Positions 26,929 through 37,761 of a DNA stretch of 64,000 nucleotides are shown here, piece by piece. The translations under genes were made by a program, and so were the position numbers. The first letter of the stretch is position 1. Every line of letters begins with the position of its first letter. Under the pieces are notes generated by a model. It searched no databases. It was not told the origin of the DNA and worked only from the letters and a program-made list of their open reading frames with translations. Source of the DNA: Poriferisodalis sp965204125 (GTDB lineage: Bacteria; Actinomycetota; Acidimicrobiia; Acidimicrobiales; Poriferisodalaceae); NCBI RefSeq assembly GCF_965204125.1, contig NZ_OZ241968.1, positions 310,001-374,000 of the forward strand, given 5' to 3'.

Positions 26929-29900
26929 GGGGCCGGGCCGACAGGCAGGTCGGCTGGAGGCACTCGAGGAGCGTCGTAGGCGCCGGCGGCGGCGCGGTGG
27001 CGGATGCGGCCGATGTCGGCCACCACCTGGAGCGACTGGGCCACCAGACGGACCGTGGTGTCGGCTGAGTGATCCACGGTGACGGGCACTTCGGCGGCCG
27101 TCAGCTCGAGGTGCTCGACCAGGTAGAGCACCTCGACGTCGAACGCGAACCTGTCAATGACTGCACGGCTGAAGATCTCCTGCGCAGCATCCGCGGTGAA
27201 GCCCTTGAAGCCGCACTGCGTGTCTCGGTAGCGGCGCAGGAGCACGAGGCGCGTGAAGGCGTTGAACATCCGGCTCGCCAACGCACGGGCGGGCCGCGCC
27301 GGGTTGATCGTGCGTGCCTCGGCGTGGCGCCGGTTGCCCAGCGCCACATCGGCCCCGTCACGGAGCGCATCGATGAGCGAGGTGAGCTGCCCGGGCGGGT
27401 AGGCGAGATCGACATCGGTGAACAGGCGCAGACGGCCGCTCGCCGCCAGCATCCCCGCGCGCACCGCTGCGCCCTTGCCTCGGTTGGCTTCCAGCGACAC
27501 CACCACATCGGCCCCTGCTCGCTGGGCCGCCTCTGCTGTGCCGTCGGTCGAGCCGTCGTCGACCACCACGATCTCGAGTGGGCCATCCAGCACTTCCTGG
27601 CCGCCCAAGGCTGCGCTGATCTCGGTGACGGCTGCGCCGACGAGGTGCGCTGCCTGGTACGCCGGCAGCACAACTGAGACCGCCGCTTCCTCAGCACCGG
27701 CGTCCCGCGCGGGAAGCTCAGCCTCCGGTCGGCGTCGGTCGAAGCGCACTGGGGGCCGCACGGCCACCAGCGCGAGCGCTATCGCTCCGAGCACGGTTGC
27801 CAGCCAAGCCAGATACTCCACCGCGGTAGCGCCATAGGTCAGCTCGACTCGCTCGTCGGTGGGGACCACCACCATCCAGTTGGGTGTCACCCGGTACGGA
27901 CCCTGCGCACCCCGCACCGACCAGTTCGGGAAGTACGACACCTTCACCAGCACCGGGATGCCCGTCCGATCTACAGAGAACGACAGCCGCTGCCGGCTCA
28001 ACTCGGGATCGCTGATCTGCACCGGCGGCAGGGCGCGCCTCGGTGCAGCGCTGAATCGCGTCAGCGACGCAGGCGGCGCTCCGTCCGGGTTGGGAGGCGC
28101 CAGCAGCACCACCCGTGACCAGTGCTCCGGCCCGTCCGCTGCAATCGGCACCGCCCACGCCGCAGGGTCGTTCCACCAGATGGCCGCCGGATCGGTCCAC
28201 GCCCGTCCGGCCTGCGACACATCTTCAGCCACGGCCGGTTCGAACCGCAGCGGTGACACCAGTTCGCTGCCGGCGACGAGGAAGATCGACCACGGTCCCG
28301 CCGTGGCGATGTGCTGCAAGTCGGCAGAGCCCAGTGCCGCGGCGGTGGCCTCGGAGCTGAAGGCCGCGTAGTAGCGCACGCCCGACATCTGCAGGTGGGG
28401 AACACCCAAGTCGAAGTTCAAGGCGTTGTACGGAAGGCCGCGCATCGGACGCGAGGGTGACGCCGACAGCTCCGACTGCATGAGGAAGTGGAACGGCACC
28501 GTAGGCGACGACTCGAAGTAGAGACCCTCCATGGAGGCGATGCAGCCGTCGGTCCAGTGCGGCAGCAGCATCGGGGCCATCGGCGTGCCGTACGCGCCCA
28601 CGATGTCCCGGTCGTACTCCCACAGCAGGCGCCCGCAGTCGAGGCCGGGCGTCTCGCCGATATCGCTCATGGCTGTGACGAATTCGTGGTACTCGGGATA
28701 CGCCGGGCGACCCTCGTAGCCGCGGAAGTTCCAGCGCGCCCAGCCGGAAACGAAGTTGCGGTCCTCTGCGGACACGGTGAACGGACCCCAGCGATATGCA
28801 CCCTCGGCATCGAGCCTCGCACCGGGCGCGCTGCCGAGTTGCAGCGACAGCAGGCCTGCAACCGCCGTCAAGGCAGCGACGGGCACGAACACCCTCACCC
28901 AGGGCAGCACGCCATCTCCGGTTGCCACCGGTACCCGCGCGGCAGGGGAAGGGATACCGGCAGCCGGAGCGCCCGCATCCGGGTCGCCTGCATCTGGAGC
29001 AGGCGAGCGGCGACGAGTCAGCGTGTCGAGGATGAGCCACAGGCCCATCGCGGCCAGCACGTACACCGCCAAGTACCAGAACGGCAGGATGCGTGCGTTC
29101 CACAGCCGGTGCTGGGGCCAGTGCACAAACCCCATGGCCATTGTGACGGCGATGACCGTCCACGTCAGCGCCGGGCGGTACCAGCGTGCGAAGCCGACGA
29201 CGGCCCCGACGCCCGCCAGCACGAGCAGCCAGGTGATGCTGTGGTGCGCCCCGTCGCCGCTGATGTCGTTGGTGAAGAACAGGTGCTCCCGCACCGAGGT
29301 GAGCCGTTCCCAGCCCATGTCGTTGAGGTACGCCCGCCGGGCCACGAACGGCACTGTCCAGAACGCCGACAGCGCGCCGCCGATGATGCCGATGACCAGC
29401 GCGTGCCACGACCGGCGCCACTCCATCGCCACGAGCACCGCAACGGCCGCCGCAGGCACCGCCAGGCGAGCCAGCGGGGACTCGGCGAGGTTCCATACAG
29501 CGGTCCACAGCATGATCGCCGCGATCGACGCACCCAGCGCCGGAGTCCGGCCGATGCGGCCAGGCAGCGCATGGAGGCCGCGCACTGCCACCATCAGGAT
29601 GCTGGCGGCCACCGCGAATGCCAGCGGGATGGGATGGCACAGGGCCACGAACGCCAGCACCAGGCTCGCCCGGGCCCGCCCGGTCCCCCGCTCCAGCGAG
29701 CGCCAGAGCATGCCCAGGTACACGAGCGTCGCCGACAGCGCGATCGAGAACGCGAACTCCCCTGCCAGCGTCGAGGCTGCGTTCCCGCCGTAGATCGTGA
29801 AGTTGACATCGAAGACGAACAGCAGCAGCGCAGCGGGCAGCAGCATCCGCAGCGGCTGTGCCCAGCCCGCCAGCCGACCCATGAGCCAGGCAGCGGCCGG

Positions 29901-30260
29901 CATCGACACGACGCCGCTGATCGCCACCAGCTTGAACGCCACGCCGTAGGGCAGCACCACGTCCGCCGCCACGATCATCAGGTACGGCAGCACCATGTAG
30001 AACTGCATGGCGGGCATGCCTGCGTACCACTCCAGCGACCAGCCGCGCAGCGAGCCCGCCGGCAGCAGTTCGTCGCGCAGGAACGCCGGGCCCCAGACGT
30101 GGGCACCCATGTCGCCGCCCGTGGGTATCGACGTGGACACGACAGCACCCGGCTCGAGCCACACCACCGCCGCAACGCAGCTCGCCACAACCACCGCAGC
30201 CTCAACCCACGCTCGCAACACCGACCCCGTATCAGAGGGGCGCGTGGTCAGTGCGGCCAC
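26919..30260 (-). CDS. Membrane protein fused to a GT2 polyprenyl-phosphate glycosyltransferase
   Basis: 1113 residues, GTG start. Residues 1 to about 480 hold some 12 hydrophobic helices ('GGDMGAHVWGPAFLRDELLP' and 'WSLEWYAGMPAMQFYMVLPYL' in the N-terminal loop recall '6-pyruvoyl-tetrahydropterin synthase-related' membrane proteins of the GT-C type). Residues 500-830 are a large extracytoplasmic region, followed by another helix. From about 861 a complete GT2 domain of the dolichyl-phosphate glucose/mannose synthase type begins: 'VSVVLPAYQAAHLVGAAV', 'EIVVVDDGSTDGTAEAA', 'ANRGKGAAVRAGM' and the DxD 'FTDVDLAYPP', then 'QCGFKGFTADAAQEIF'. A likely one-polypeptide link between making a lipid-linked sugar inside and using it outside; that is inference. 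Upstream 160 bases are shared with ftsH. Confidence 0.8.
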   Translation of the reverse strand: MAALTTRPSDTGSVLRAWVEAAVVVASCVAAVVWLEPGAVVSTSIPTGGDMGAHVWGPAFLRDELLPAGSLRGWSLEWYAGMPAMQFYMVLPYLMIVAADVVLPYGVAFKLVAISGVVSMPAAAWLMGRLAGWAQPLRMLLPAALLLFVFDVNFTIYGGNAASTLAGEFAFSIALSATLVYLGMLWRSLERGTGRARASLVLAFVALCHPIPLAFAVAASILMVAVRGLHALPGRIGRTPALGASIAAIMLWTAVWNLAESPLARLAVPAAAVAVLVAMEWRRSWHALVIGIIGGALSAFWTVPFVARRAYLNDMGWERLTSVREHLFFTNDISGDGAHHSITWLLVLAGVGAVVGFARWYRPALTWTVIAVTMAMGFVHWPQHRLWNARILPFWYLAVYVLAAMGLWLILDTLTRRRSPAPDAGDPDAGAPAAGIPSPAARVPVATGDGVLPWVRVFVPVAALTAVAGLLSLQLGSAPGARLDAEGAYRWGPFTVSAEDRNFVSGWARWNFRGYEGRPAYPEYHEFVTAMSDIGETPGLDCGRLLWEYDRDIVGAYGTPMAPMLLPHWTDGCIASMEGLYFESSPTVPFHFLMQSELSASPSRPMRGLPYNALNFDLGVPHLQMSGVRYYAAFSSEATAAALGSADLQHIATAGPWSIFLVAGSELVSPLRFEPAVAEDVSQAGRAWTDPAAIWWNDPAAWAVPIAADGPEHWSRVVLLAPPNPDGAPPASLTRFSAAPRRALPPVQISDPELSRQRLSFSVDRTGIPVLVKVSYFPNWSVRGAQGPYRVTPNWMVVVPTDERVELTYGATAVEYLAWLATVLGAIALALVAVRPPVRFDRRRPEAELPARDAGAEEAAVSVVLPAYQAAHLVGAAVTEISAALGGQEVLDGPLEIVVVDDGSTDGTAEAAQRAGADVVVSLEANRGKGAAVRAGMLAASGRLRLFTDVDLAYPPGQLTSLIDALRDGADVALGNRRHAEARTINPARPARALASRMFNAFTRLVLLRRYRDTQCGFKGFTADAAQEIFSRAVIDRFAFDVEVLYLVEHLELTAAEVPVTVDHSADTTVRLVAQSLQVVADIGRIRHRAAAGAYDAPRVPPADLPVGPAPQA

Positions 30261-30339
30261 CCGCGCAGGCTAGAGGCCGGGCGGAGAGGCGACGACGCGG
30301 CCCGTCCGATAGGGGTCCGGCGACTGCCGGGCCCCGTAT

Positions 30340-30390
30340 TTCCCGCTCTTGTTCGCTGCGCTCACGGGCCGCTCGGGCCACGGCATCGCC
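30340..30390 (-). repeat. Dispersed two-block repeat, copy 1
   Basis: Block 1 (30360-30390, 31 nt) and block 2 (30340-30354, 15 nt) read on the minus strand match copy 2 at 41120-41184: block 1 with one mismatch, block 2 exactly, but with a 5-nt spacer here versus 19 nt there. Both copies sit in a divergent intergenic region, upstream of and in the same orientation as an envelope-related gene (here the glycosyltransferase fusion, 79 nt before its start). Confidence 0.7.
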
Positions 30391-30421
30391 GCATAGCGGC
30401 TCAGCCTCTTAGCATGAACCC

Positions 30422-32352
<1,931 letters not shown>

Positions 32353-32356
<4 letters not shown>

Positions 32357-32781
32357 TCCTGCGGTTCGGCGGGGCGCACGACCTGCGCTAGCGCCGCAGC
32401 CAGGCCCGACAGGTCAACGCTGCCGACCCAGCCATCGACCACACGGCCGTCGGCATCGGCCACCACCGTCGTCGGCACAGTGTCGATGCCGTGCTGGCGA
32501 TGCAGTTCCCGCTCGACGCCGAACGGCACTTCGGCGACGGGCAGCCCGGCGCCAGCCGGACCTCGCACCACGGCAAGCGCTGCTTGGCAGGTGCGGCAGG
32601 TCTCCTCGGTGAAGACCACCAGCGCCGGACCTTCCGGGATGCCAACCGCCACGAGGTCGACGGCGGGGGGCAGTTCCGACCGCGGCACCGCCGTGGCCGA
32701 TGCGCTGCAGCGGCGCTGGGCCAGCGTCGCGATCGCGATCGCGACCACGATCAGAACAGCAGCAATTGCGAGGCGCTCCAT
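32353..32781 (-). CDS. Membrane-anchored thioredoxin-fold protein
   Basis: 142 residues, ATG start. A single N-terminal helix (about 4-21) anchors the protein, with the rest outside. The redox motif is C62-R-T-C65 in 'LVVFTEETCRTCQAALAVV', lacking the Trp of classical WCGPC, and a cis-Pro-like 'TVPTTVVADADGRV' follows, so it is a complete but small thioredoxin fold. An additional Cys (C25) lies just after the anchor. It probably reduces or isomerises disulfides of exported proteins; its role is inferred. It is 7 bases downstream of the DUF5719 gene, same strand, so may be co-transcribed with the envelope genes. Confidence 0.75.
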
Positions 32782-32788
32782 CAGCCGC

Positions 32789-34444
32789 TCACCAGGCCAC
32801 CGGATGCGCCACGCTCAGGCCTGCATCGGCCACTCGTGCCTGCCACAGCAGCACTGCGAACGGCGAGTCGGACACGAGGAGGCGGGCCGTGCCGCTGGCC
32901 AGCCGGTGAGTGACCACTCCCGATGCCGGCACGTCGATGACGGCGACCGTCTCGCGGCCCAGTGTTGCGACCACCACACGGCTGTCGCCGCCTGTCGGAG
33001 TGGCTGAAGCGCCGTCACCTTCGTCATCGCTCTCTGACGGCGCGAACGGGTCGGTCATGATCGTCACGAAGGCCTCGCCGCCGGACTGCGGCGCAATGAC
33101 AACCAGCCACCGATTGCCCGTCTGGACGACACCTGGCACGAATGCCAGGCCCGACTGCGCCCGCAGCACCGGCGGGTGGGCCTCGACTGCCGACTCGTCG
33201 GCGCTGCCGGGCACGGCGGCGCCCGTTGTGTCGCCGGTCTGGGCAACCACCGTGGCGGACTCGGCTTCGGGCTCAGAGACGTCAGCAGCAGATTCCGAGT
33301 CGGCCCTGATGTCGGTGAGCGGGCTCGCCGCATTGCCCACCAGCGTTTCCGCCCACACCACGATGGGCACGTCATTCTGCGAGGCAACGGACACGCCGAA
33401 GGGGAGTCCGGGCGCAGCGAGGAGCGTTTCCAATCCCGGTGCCAGTTTGCCGGGCGACTCGACCGTCAACTCCACCACATCGTGCGACGCCACTGCAAAG
33501 GCCAGACGGTCGCTGAGCGGGTCGTCGGACACGATCGACGCAGCGACTTCCGCCACGTCGTCGGACGGGTTGAAGACTCGCACCCACAACCGCGTGCCAT
33601 CGTCGATGCCGGGGACCGGCACGAGCCAGCGCTCGCCAGTAGCCACCGACGCGAGCTCCGCGGCCAGGCCGCGGCGGCCGACGCTCCCGTCGTACGCCAC
33701 GAGCGAATCCACGGCGATGCGCCCGGCGCGGGCCCGCACCGATGCCGCCACGACATCTCGACGGCGCGCATGCTCGCCGATGTCGACGGCGACGGTGCTC
33801 CACGCCGGCACCACCACCCCGGTCAGCGCCGGCGCCACGAACGGGCCGAATTCAGCTTCCGAAGCAAACGTGACGTCGACGATCGCATCCCGGGGCAGCG
33901 GGTTCATGATGGCCAGCACCGCCAGCGCGTCGGACTGCGTATCGCCGACAGGTATGTACCAATCCGGTGCCAGCAGGCTCGAACAGCGAGCCTCGTCAAT
34001 CCCGAGCGGCGAGACGAACCTGCGCGTCACCGCTAGCCCGCCCGATGAAGCCTCCACCAGCGCTCCGGTGACCTCGTCGCTCACATAGTCCGACGTGCTG
34101 ACCACACCGGTGCTGTGGGGCGCAACGTCGGCCATCACATACCGCCGACCCGTTGTGCGTCCCCGGAACTCGACAGACACCGATGCCACTTCGGCTGTCA
34201 TATTCGTGAGCAGCACCTCTGTGGTGACCTCTCCGAAACCCTGAACTGGTCCTCGCATGCCAACGAGAGGGCAGAACCAGCTCGATGTGAGCGCATCGGG
34301 GGGTGGCACCGCGACCTGCGCGTGCGCCTGCGGGCCTGCAGCGGCGACAATCGGGGCCGCGCGGTCGTCGCGTGCGTCGATCACCAGCGCTGCGACAAGT
34401 GCCAGCGGAATCAGCAGCCGGGGCAGCCACCGGATGACCTTCAC
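32789..34444 (-). CDS. DUF5719-family secreted envelope protein
   Basis: 551 residues, GTG start. N-terminal signal/anchor helix ('WLPRLLIPLALVAALVID') then an extracellular part made of beta-rich repeats: 'FCPLVGMRGPVQGFGEVTTEVLLTN'-type openings, 'YIPVGDTQSDALAVLAIMNP' and 'WLVPVPGIDDGTRLWVRVFNPSDD' resemble the repeated units of this actinobacterial family. Residues 370-430 are an acidic Ser/Glu/Ala linker. Function is unknown; the gene habitually lies beside a large GT2 glycosyltransferase and manB in actinobacteria, which links it to cell-envelope polysaccharide. It follows the glycosyltransferase gene by 10 bases. Confidence 0.75.
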   Translation of the reverse strand: MKVIRWLPRLLIPLALVAALVIDARDDRAAPIVAAAGPQAHAQVAVPPPDALTSSWFCPLVGMRGPVQGFGEVTTEVLLTNMTAEVASVSVEFRGRTTGRRYVMADVAPHSTGVVSTSDYVSDEVTGALVEASSGGLAVTRRFVSPLGIDEARCSSLLAPDWYIPVGDTQSDALAVLAIMNPLPRDAIVDVTFASEAEFGPFVAPALTGVVVPAWSTVAVDIGEHARRRDVVAASVRARAGRIAVDSLVAYDGSVGRRGLAAELASVATGERWLVPVPGIDDGTRLWVRVFNPSDDVAEVAASIVSDDPLSDRLAFAVASHDVVELTVESPGKLAPGLETLLAAPGLPFGVSVASQNDVPIVVWAETLVGNAASPLTDIRADSESAADVSEPEAESATVVAQTGDTTGAAVPGSADESAVEAHPPVLRAQSGLAFVPGVVQTGNRWLVVIAPQSGGEAFVTIMTDPFAPSESDDEGDGASATPTGGDSRVVVATLGRETVAVIDVPASGVVTHRLASGTARLLVSDSPFAVLLWQARVADAGLSVAHPVAW

Positions 34445-34454
34445 CGCGCTGCCC

Positions 34455-37400
34455 TCATGAGTCCGCCACCGTGCCGCCAGGAACGCCGCTCCGCTGCGAC
34501 CCCCGCGCTGCCCTCTTCATCAGCCTGGAGATCCGGTCGGCGAGGGGGGTCGGCTGGCCGATTGCCATCCAGATCAACGTCAGCCAGATCAGCACCTGTG
34601 CAGCGACCCGGTTGGACGCCACGGTCGAACGCTCAAAGCGCAGCTCAGCCTGGCCGGCTTGGGGCGGATCGAAGCGCATCGCCCAGCCCAGCGCCGGGGC
34701 GGGCTCGACTGCCGCAGAGCCTGCGTTGTCCGCGTCGTCGATATGGAGTCGCCAGCCCGGATCGTAGGACTCGGCGACCAGCAACGTGCCAGAGCCCACC
34801 GGTCCGAACTGGCTCGTCGCCGACCGGTAATCCGTGAGCACGCCGATGCCGTCGGTCAAGTCGCTCACCACGAGATCCACTGGATCCGTCGCGAAGCCTG
34901 CCGGGATCGGCCGGGAGAACTGTGACCGCGAAGACCACCACGCCTCGTTGCGGAACACCTGCACCGAGGGATCCGCCGCTAGCGGGCGCAGATCGATCTG
35001 CGAGGCGAGCGCCTCGGAAACCGCCGCGGACACCGGTCGGTCCCAGCCGTCGGCGTACGACGGCCCAGAGCGTTCCACCACCACGACATACCTGACGCCG
35101 AAAGAACCCAGCAGCCGTCCCAATCGCAGCGTGTCGCCCGCCAATCCCACCCGTACGGCGTCTGCCAGGCGTTCATCGCCGGGTGCTCGCGGCGTGGCCC
35201 ATGAGTGCCGGATGTCGGGATACCCCCGAACCGACGTCCCCATAGCGAGTCCCTCCACGCCGAGGTCGGTGCCGCGCAACGGCAGAACCTCCGGAGCGCC
35301 AAGCCAGAGCACCCGGTAGTCAGGCCCGACGTCCCGGTCATCGACCAGCCCGAGCGGCACCCGGTGGTCGAAGCTCGGCGCCGTCCAGTCGCCGTCGATC
35401 GACGCCCACGCCGTCGGGACCACCATGGCACCCACCGCGATGCCGCTCAGCAAGACCATGGCACTGCGGATCCGGGGCGGTGCATCTCCGTCGGCGGGCG
35501 CCAGGGCTGCGGGTCCTGCTGCGGCGGCCCAGCACAGACCGACGGCCCCGAATGCCAAGGACACTTCGGCGAGCGAGAACCCTGGCGTTGCGCTGCTGAT
35601 CAGCTGATCGGCCCAGCCGGCCACGATGAACCAAGCGAACCCGAAGCCGGCCAGCGCTACCAGCCAACCGCGCACCGCCGTCCACAGCCGGCCTCCGCTC
35701 CCGGCCAGCAGCGGCACCGCCGCAGCCACCAGCAGACCCCAGCTGAGCGGAAGATCGCCGAGCGGGCCGGTCTGGAACCGCAACAGCTCCCCCAGCGACG
35801 ACGGTGTCGACGAAGTGCGGCCGCCGAGCGAGACATCGAGATAGGCGCGCAGCGAACTGAACTCGAACAGCCAGGGCAGATACGCCACCACTGCGAGCGC
35901 CACAGCCGCAGCGACCCGCAGCAATCCGGCGATCGCTGCCCCGAGCGGCTCGCGGCGCGCCGTACGGCGCACCAACTCGACAACGGTGAGGGCCACTCCT
36001 GTGGCGACCGCCAGCACCATCATGAACGGCTCGAACGCCGCCGCAACAGCCAGCAGCAAGGCGAGCGATGCCACTCTGGCCGCGGTGCCACGCCGAGAGC
36101 CGTCGCGTGGACGTTGAGCGCCCGACGCGTTCACTAGGCGGCTGGTGAGCAGCACGATCGCAGGTGCAGTTCCGTATGCCAGCAGTACGTCCCAGCGGCC
36201 GGCCGCCAGCGCGTTGTACGGCAACGGGCACACGGCGTACAGCACGAGAGCGACCAGCCGGCCATTGCGACTCGGCCCGTCTCCACTGGATCCAGTGGCG
36301 CACAGCCTCCACATGCCGATGGGACCCGCGAGCACTAGGCCCCAGATGGCAATGTTCCTCAGCATTCCGACGGAACCAAGCAGCACAGTGCTGCCGAGGC
36401 CCAGCAAGCCCATCGCGGGTGGGCCGACGCCGCCTGCACCAACCCCTACATCACGCCAGCCATCCAGATACGCCCCGAGCATCGTGCCGGCATCGGGGAA
36501 ATGTGCGAATTGGCCGTACGCCCCGATGCCGCCCGTGAGCAGGTGACGAGAGCCAAAGGCGATCAGCCCGAGCACCCCCAGCCAGACCACCCACACGGTC
36601 CGGTGCGCATTGCGTCTCCAGGTGCCGAGGATGCTCTCGTCGATCGTGGTCCGTGCCGCCAGCCCGCCTTCAGGACTCAGGCGATAGCGGAACCAGTCGG
36701 CGACACGCACCGAACCGCCCTGCTGCAGTCGGCGCAGATCGGCATCTCGCACCCGCCGGTAGCGCTTGGCAGCGCCGCGCAATGCGAACGTGCCCCCGAG
36801 GTGGCGCGCGTTCCACAGCCATGCCAACGCCACATCCGAGGCCTGGGCGAACCGCCCGCGCAGCGCGGCCAGCAACACCTCGCCTGCAGCCAGCACCGCT
36901 GCGAGAATCACGGCAGGCAGCAGGTGCACCCACCCGTAGCACTTCGTCATGGTGCGCAGGCGGGCTCGGTGCTCGTGCTGGCGCGCCGAGGGCCCATGGG
37001 CGGCCTGTGTGGTGGCAGACCGCACGGTCCCGGTTGCAGACGGCACCACCCGGACCCGCGCACCGGAGAGCTGTATCCGCCAGCAGAGATCGACAACGGC
37101 GCCATCGCCTTCGAGCGCTGGATCGAAGCCGCCGACGATGCGGAAGATGTCCTCCCGCACCAGCATCGCCTCAGTGGGAGCCACGAACAGATCGCGGGAC
37201 TCGTCGTGCTGTTCTTGGTCGAGTTCGTCCTGCCCGGCGACCGGAATCCGGACCCCGAGCCGGTCGGCCGTGCCGCCAAGATCGCGCAGCGTCAGACCGT
37301 CGTCGGCGTCGAGCAGCTTGGGTCCGGCCATACCGACGATCCGGCCCGGGACGTTCTCGGCATCGTCGACGAGGATGCTGATGGCATCGGGCGCCAGCGC

Positions 37401-37748
37401 GACGCGATCGGAGAGGAAGAGGAGGTAATCGGCTCCCCGGACCAGCGATGCTCCCCGGTTGTTGACCGCGCCCATCCGCCCGCGCTGCGCCCCACGGCTT
37501 CGACCCCTACGTGATGACGCGGGGTCGGCGACCGCGGCGGTGGGGAGCACTTCACGGACCCGGCGTCCCTGCTCGCCCGCCGCGTCGCACAGCACCAGCA
37601 CAGCGAGCCGCGGGTAGTCCTGGGCCGCGAGAGCGCGCAATGCGAACTCGGTATCGGACCACCGCGAACCGGCGGTGACGATGGCAGCGACTGCCGGCGG
37701 AGGTGCCGGAGCAGCAGGTTCGGCCTCAGCGGGCGGCGGCTTCGCCAT
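34455..37748 (-). CDS. Large membrane glycosyltransferase family 2 protein
   Basis: 1097 residues from the ATG at 37746-37748; the open frame extends upstream to 38021 but that part is antisense-like. An N-terminal GT2 domain (about 15-260) has 'AIVTAGSRWSDTEFALRALAAQDYP', 'NNRGASLVRGADYLLFLSDRV' and a long following 'FDPALEGDGAVVDLCWRIQLSGARV', matching the large GT2 of the manB/whiB2 neighbourhood. The usual DxD site is 'SDRV' here, so metal binding is atypical. From about 270 on, some 14 hydrophobic helices alternate with loops, ending in a 250-residue extracytoplasmic beta-rich part and a last helix. Probably assembles an envelope glycan. Followed 10 bases later by DUF5719. Confidence 0.8.
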   Translation of the reverse strand: MAKPPPAEAEPAAPAPPPAVAAIVTAGSRWSDTEFALRALAAQDYPRLAVLVLCDAAGEQGRRVREVLPTAAVADPASSRRGRSRGAQRGRMGAVNNRGASLVRGADYLLFLSDRVALAPDAISILVDDAENVPGRIVGMAGPKLLDADDGLTLRDLGGTADRLGVRIPVAGQDELDQEQHDESRDLFVAPTEAMLVREDIFRIVGGFDPALEGDGAVVDLCWRIQLSGARVRVVPSATGTVRSATTQAAHGPSARQHEHRARLRTMTKCYGWVHLLPAVILAAVLAAGEVLLAALRGRFAQASDVALAWLWNARHLGGTFALRGAAKRYRRVRDADLRRLQQGGSVRVADWFRYRLSPEGGLAARTTIDESILGTWRRNAHRTVWVVWLGVLGLIAFGSRHLLTGGIGAYGQFAHFPDAGTMLGAYLDGWRDVGVGAGGVGPPAMGLLGLGSTVLLGSVGMLRNIAIWGLVLAGPIGMWRLCATGSSGDGPSRNGRLVALVLYAVCPLPYNALAAGRWDVLLAYGTAPAIVLLTSRLVNASGAQRPRDGSRRGTAARVASLALLLAVAAAFEPFMMVLAVATGVALTVVELVRRTARREPLGAAIAGLLRVAAAVALAVVAYLPWLFEFSSLRAYLDVSLGGRTSSTPSSLGELLRFQTGPLGDLPLSWGLLVAAAVPLLAGSGGRLWTAVRGWLVALAGFGFAWFIVAGWADQLISSATPGFSLAEVSLAFGAVGLCWAAAAGPAALAPADGDAPPRIRSAMVLLSGIAVGAMVVPTAWASIDGDWTAPSFDHRVPLGLVDDRDVGPDYRVLWLGAPEVLPLRGTDLGVEGLAMGTSVRGYPDIRHSWATPRAPGDERLADAVRVGLAGDTLRLGRLLGSFGVRYVVVVERSGPSYADGWDRPVSAAVSEALASQIDLRPLAADPSVQVFRNEAWWSSRSQFSRPIPAGFATDPVDLVVSDLTDGIGVLTDYRSATSQFGPVGSGTLLVAESYDPGWRLHIDDADNAGSAAVEPAPALGWAMRFDPPQAGQAELRFERSTVASNRVAAQVLIWLTLIWMAIGQPTPLADRISRLMKRAARGSQRSGVPGGTVADS

Positions 37749-37761
37749 TCGGCTCAGCCTC

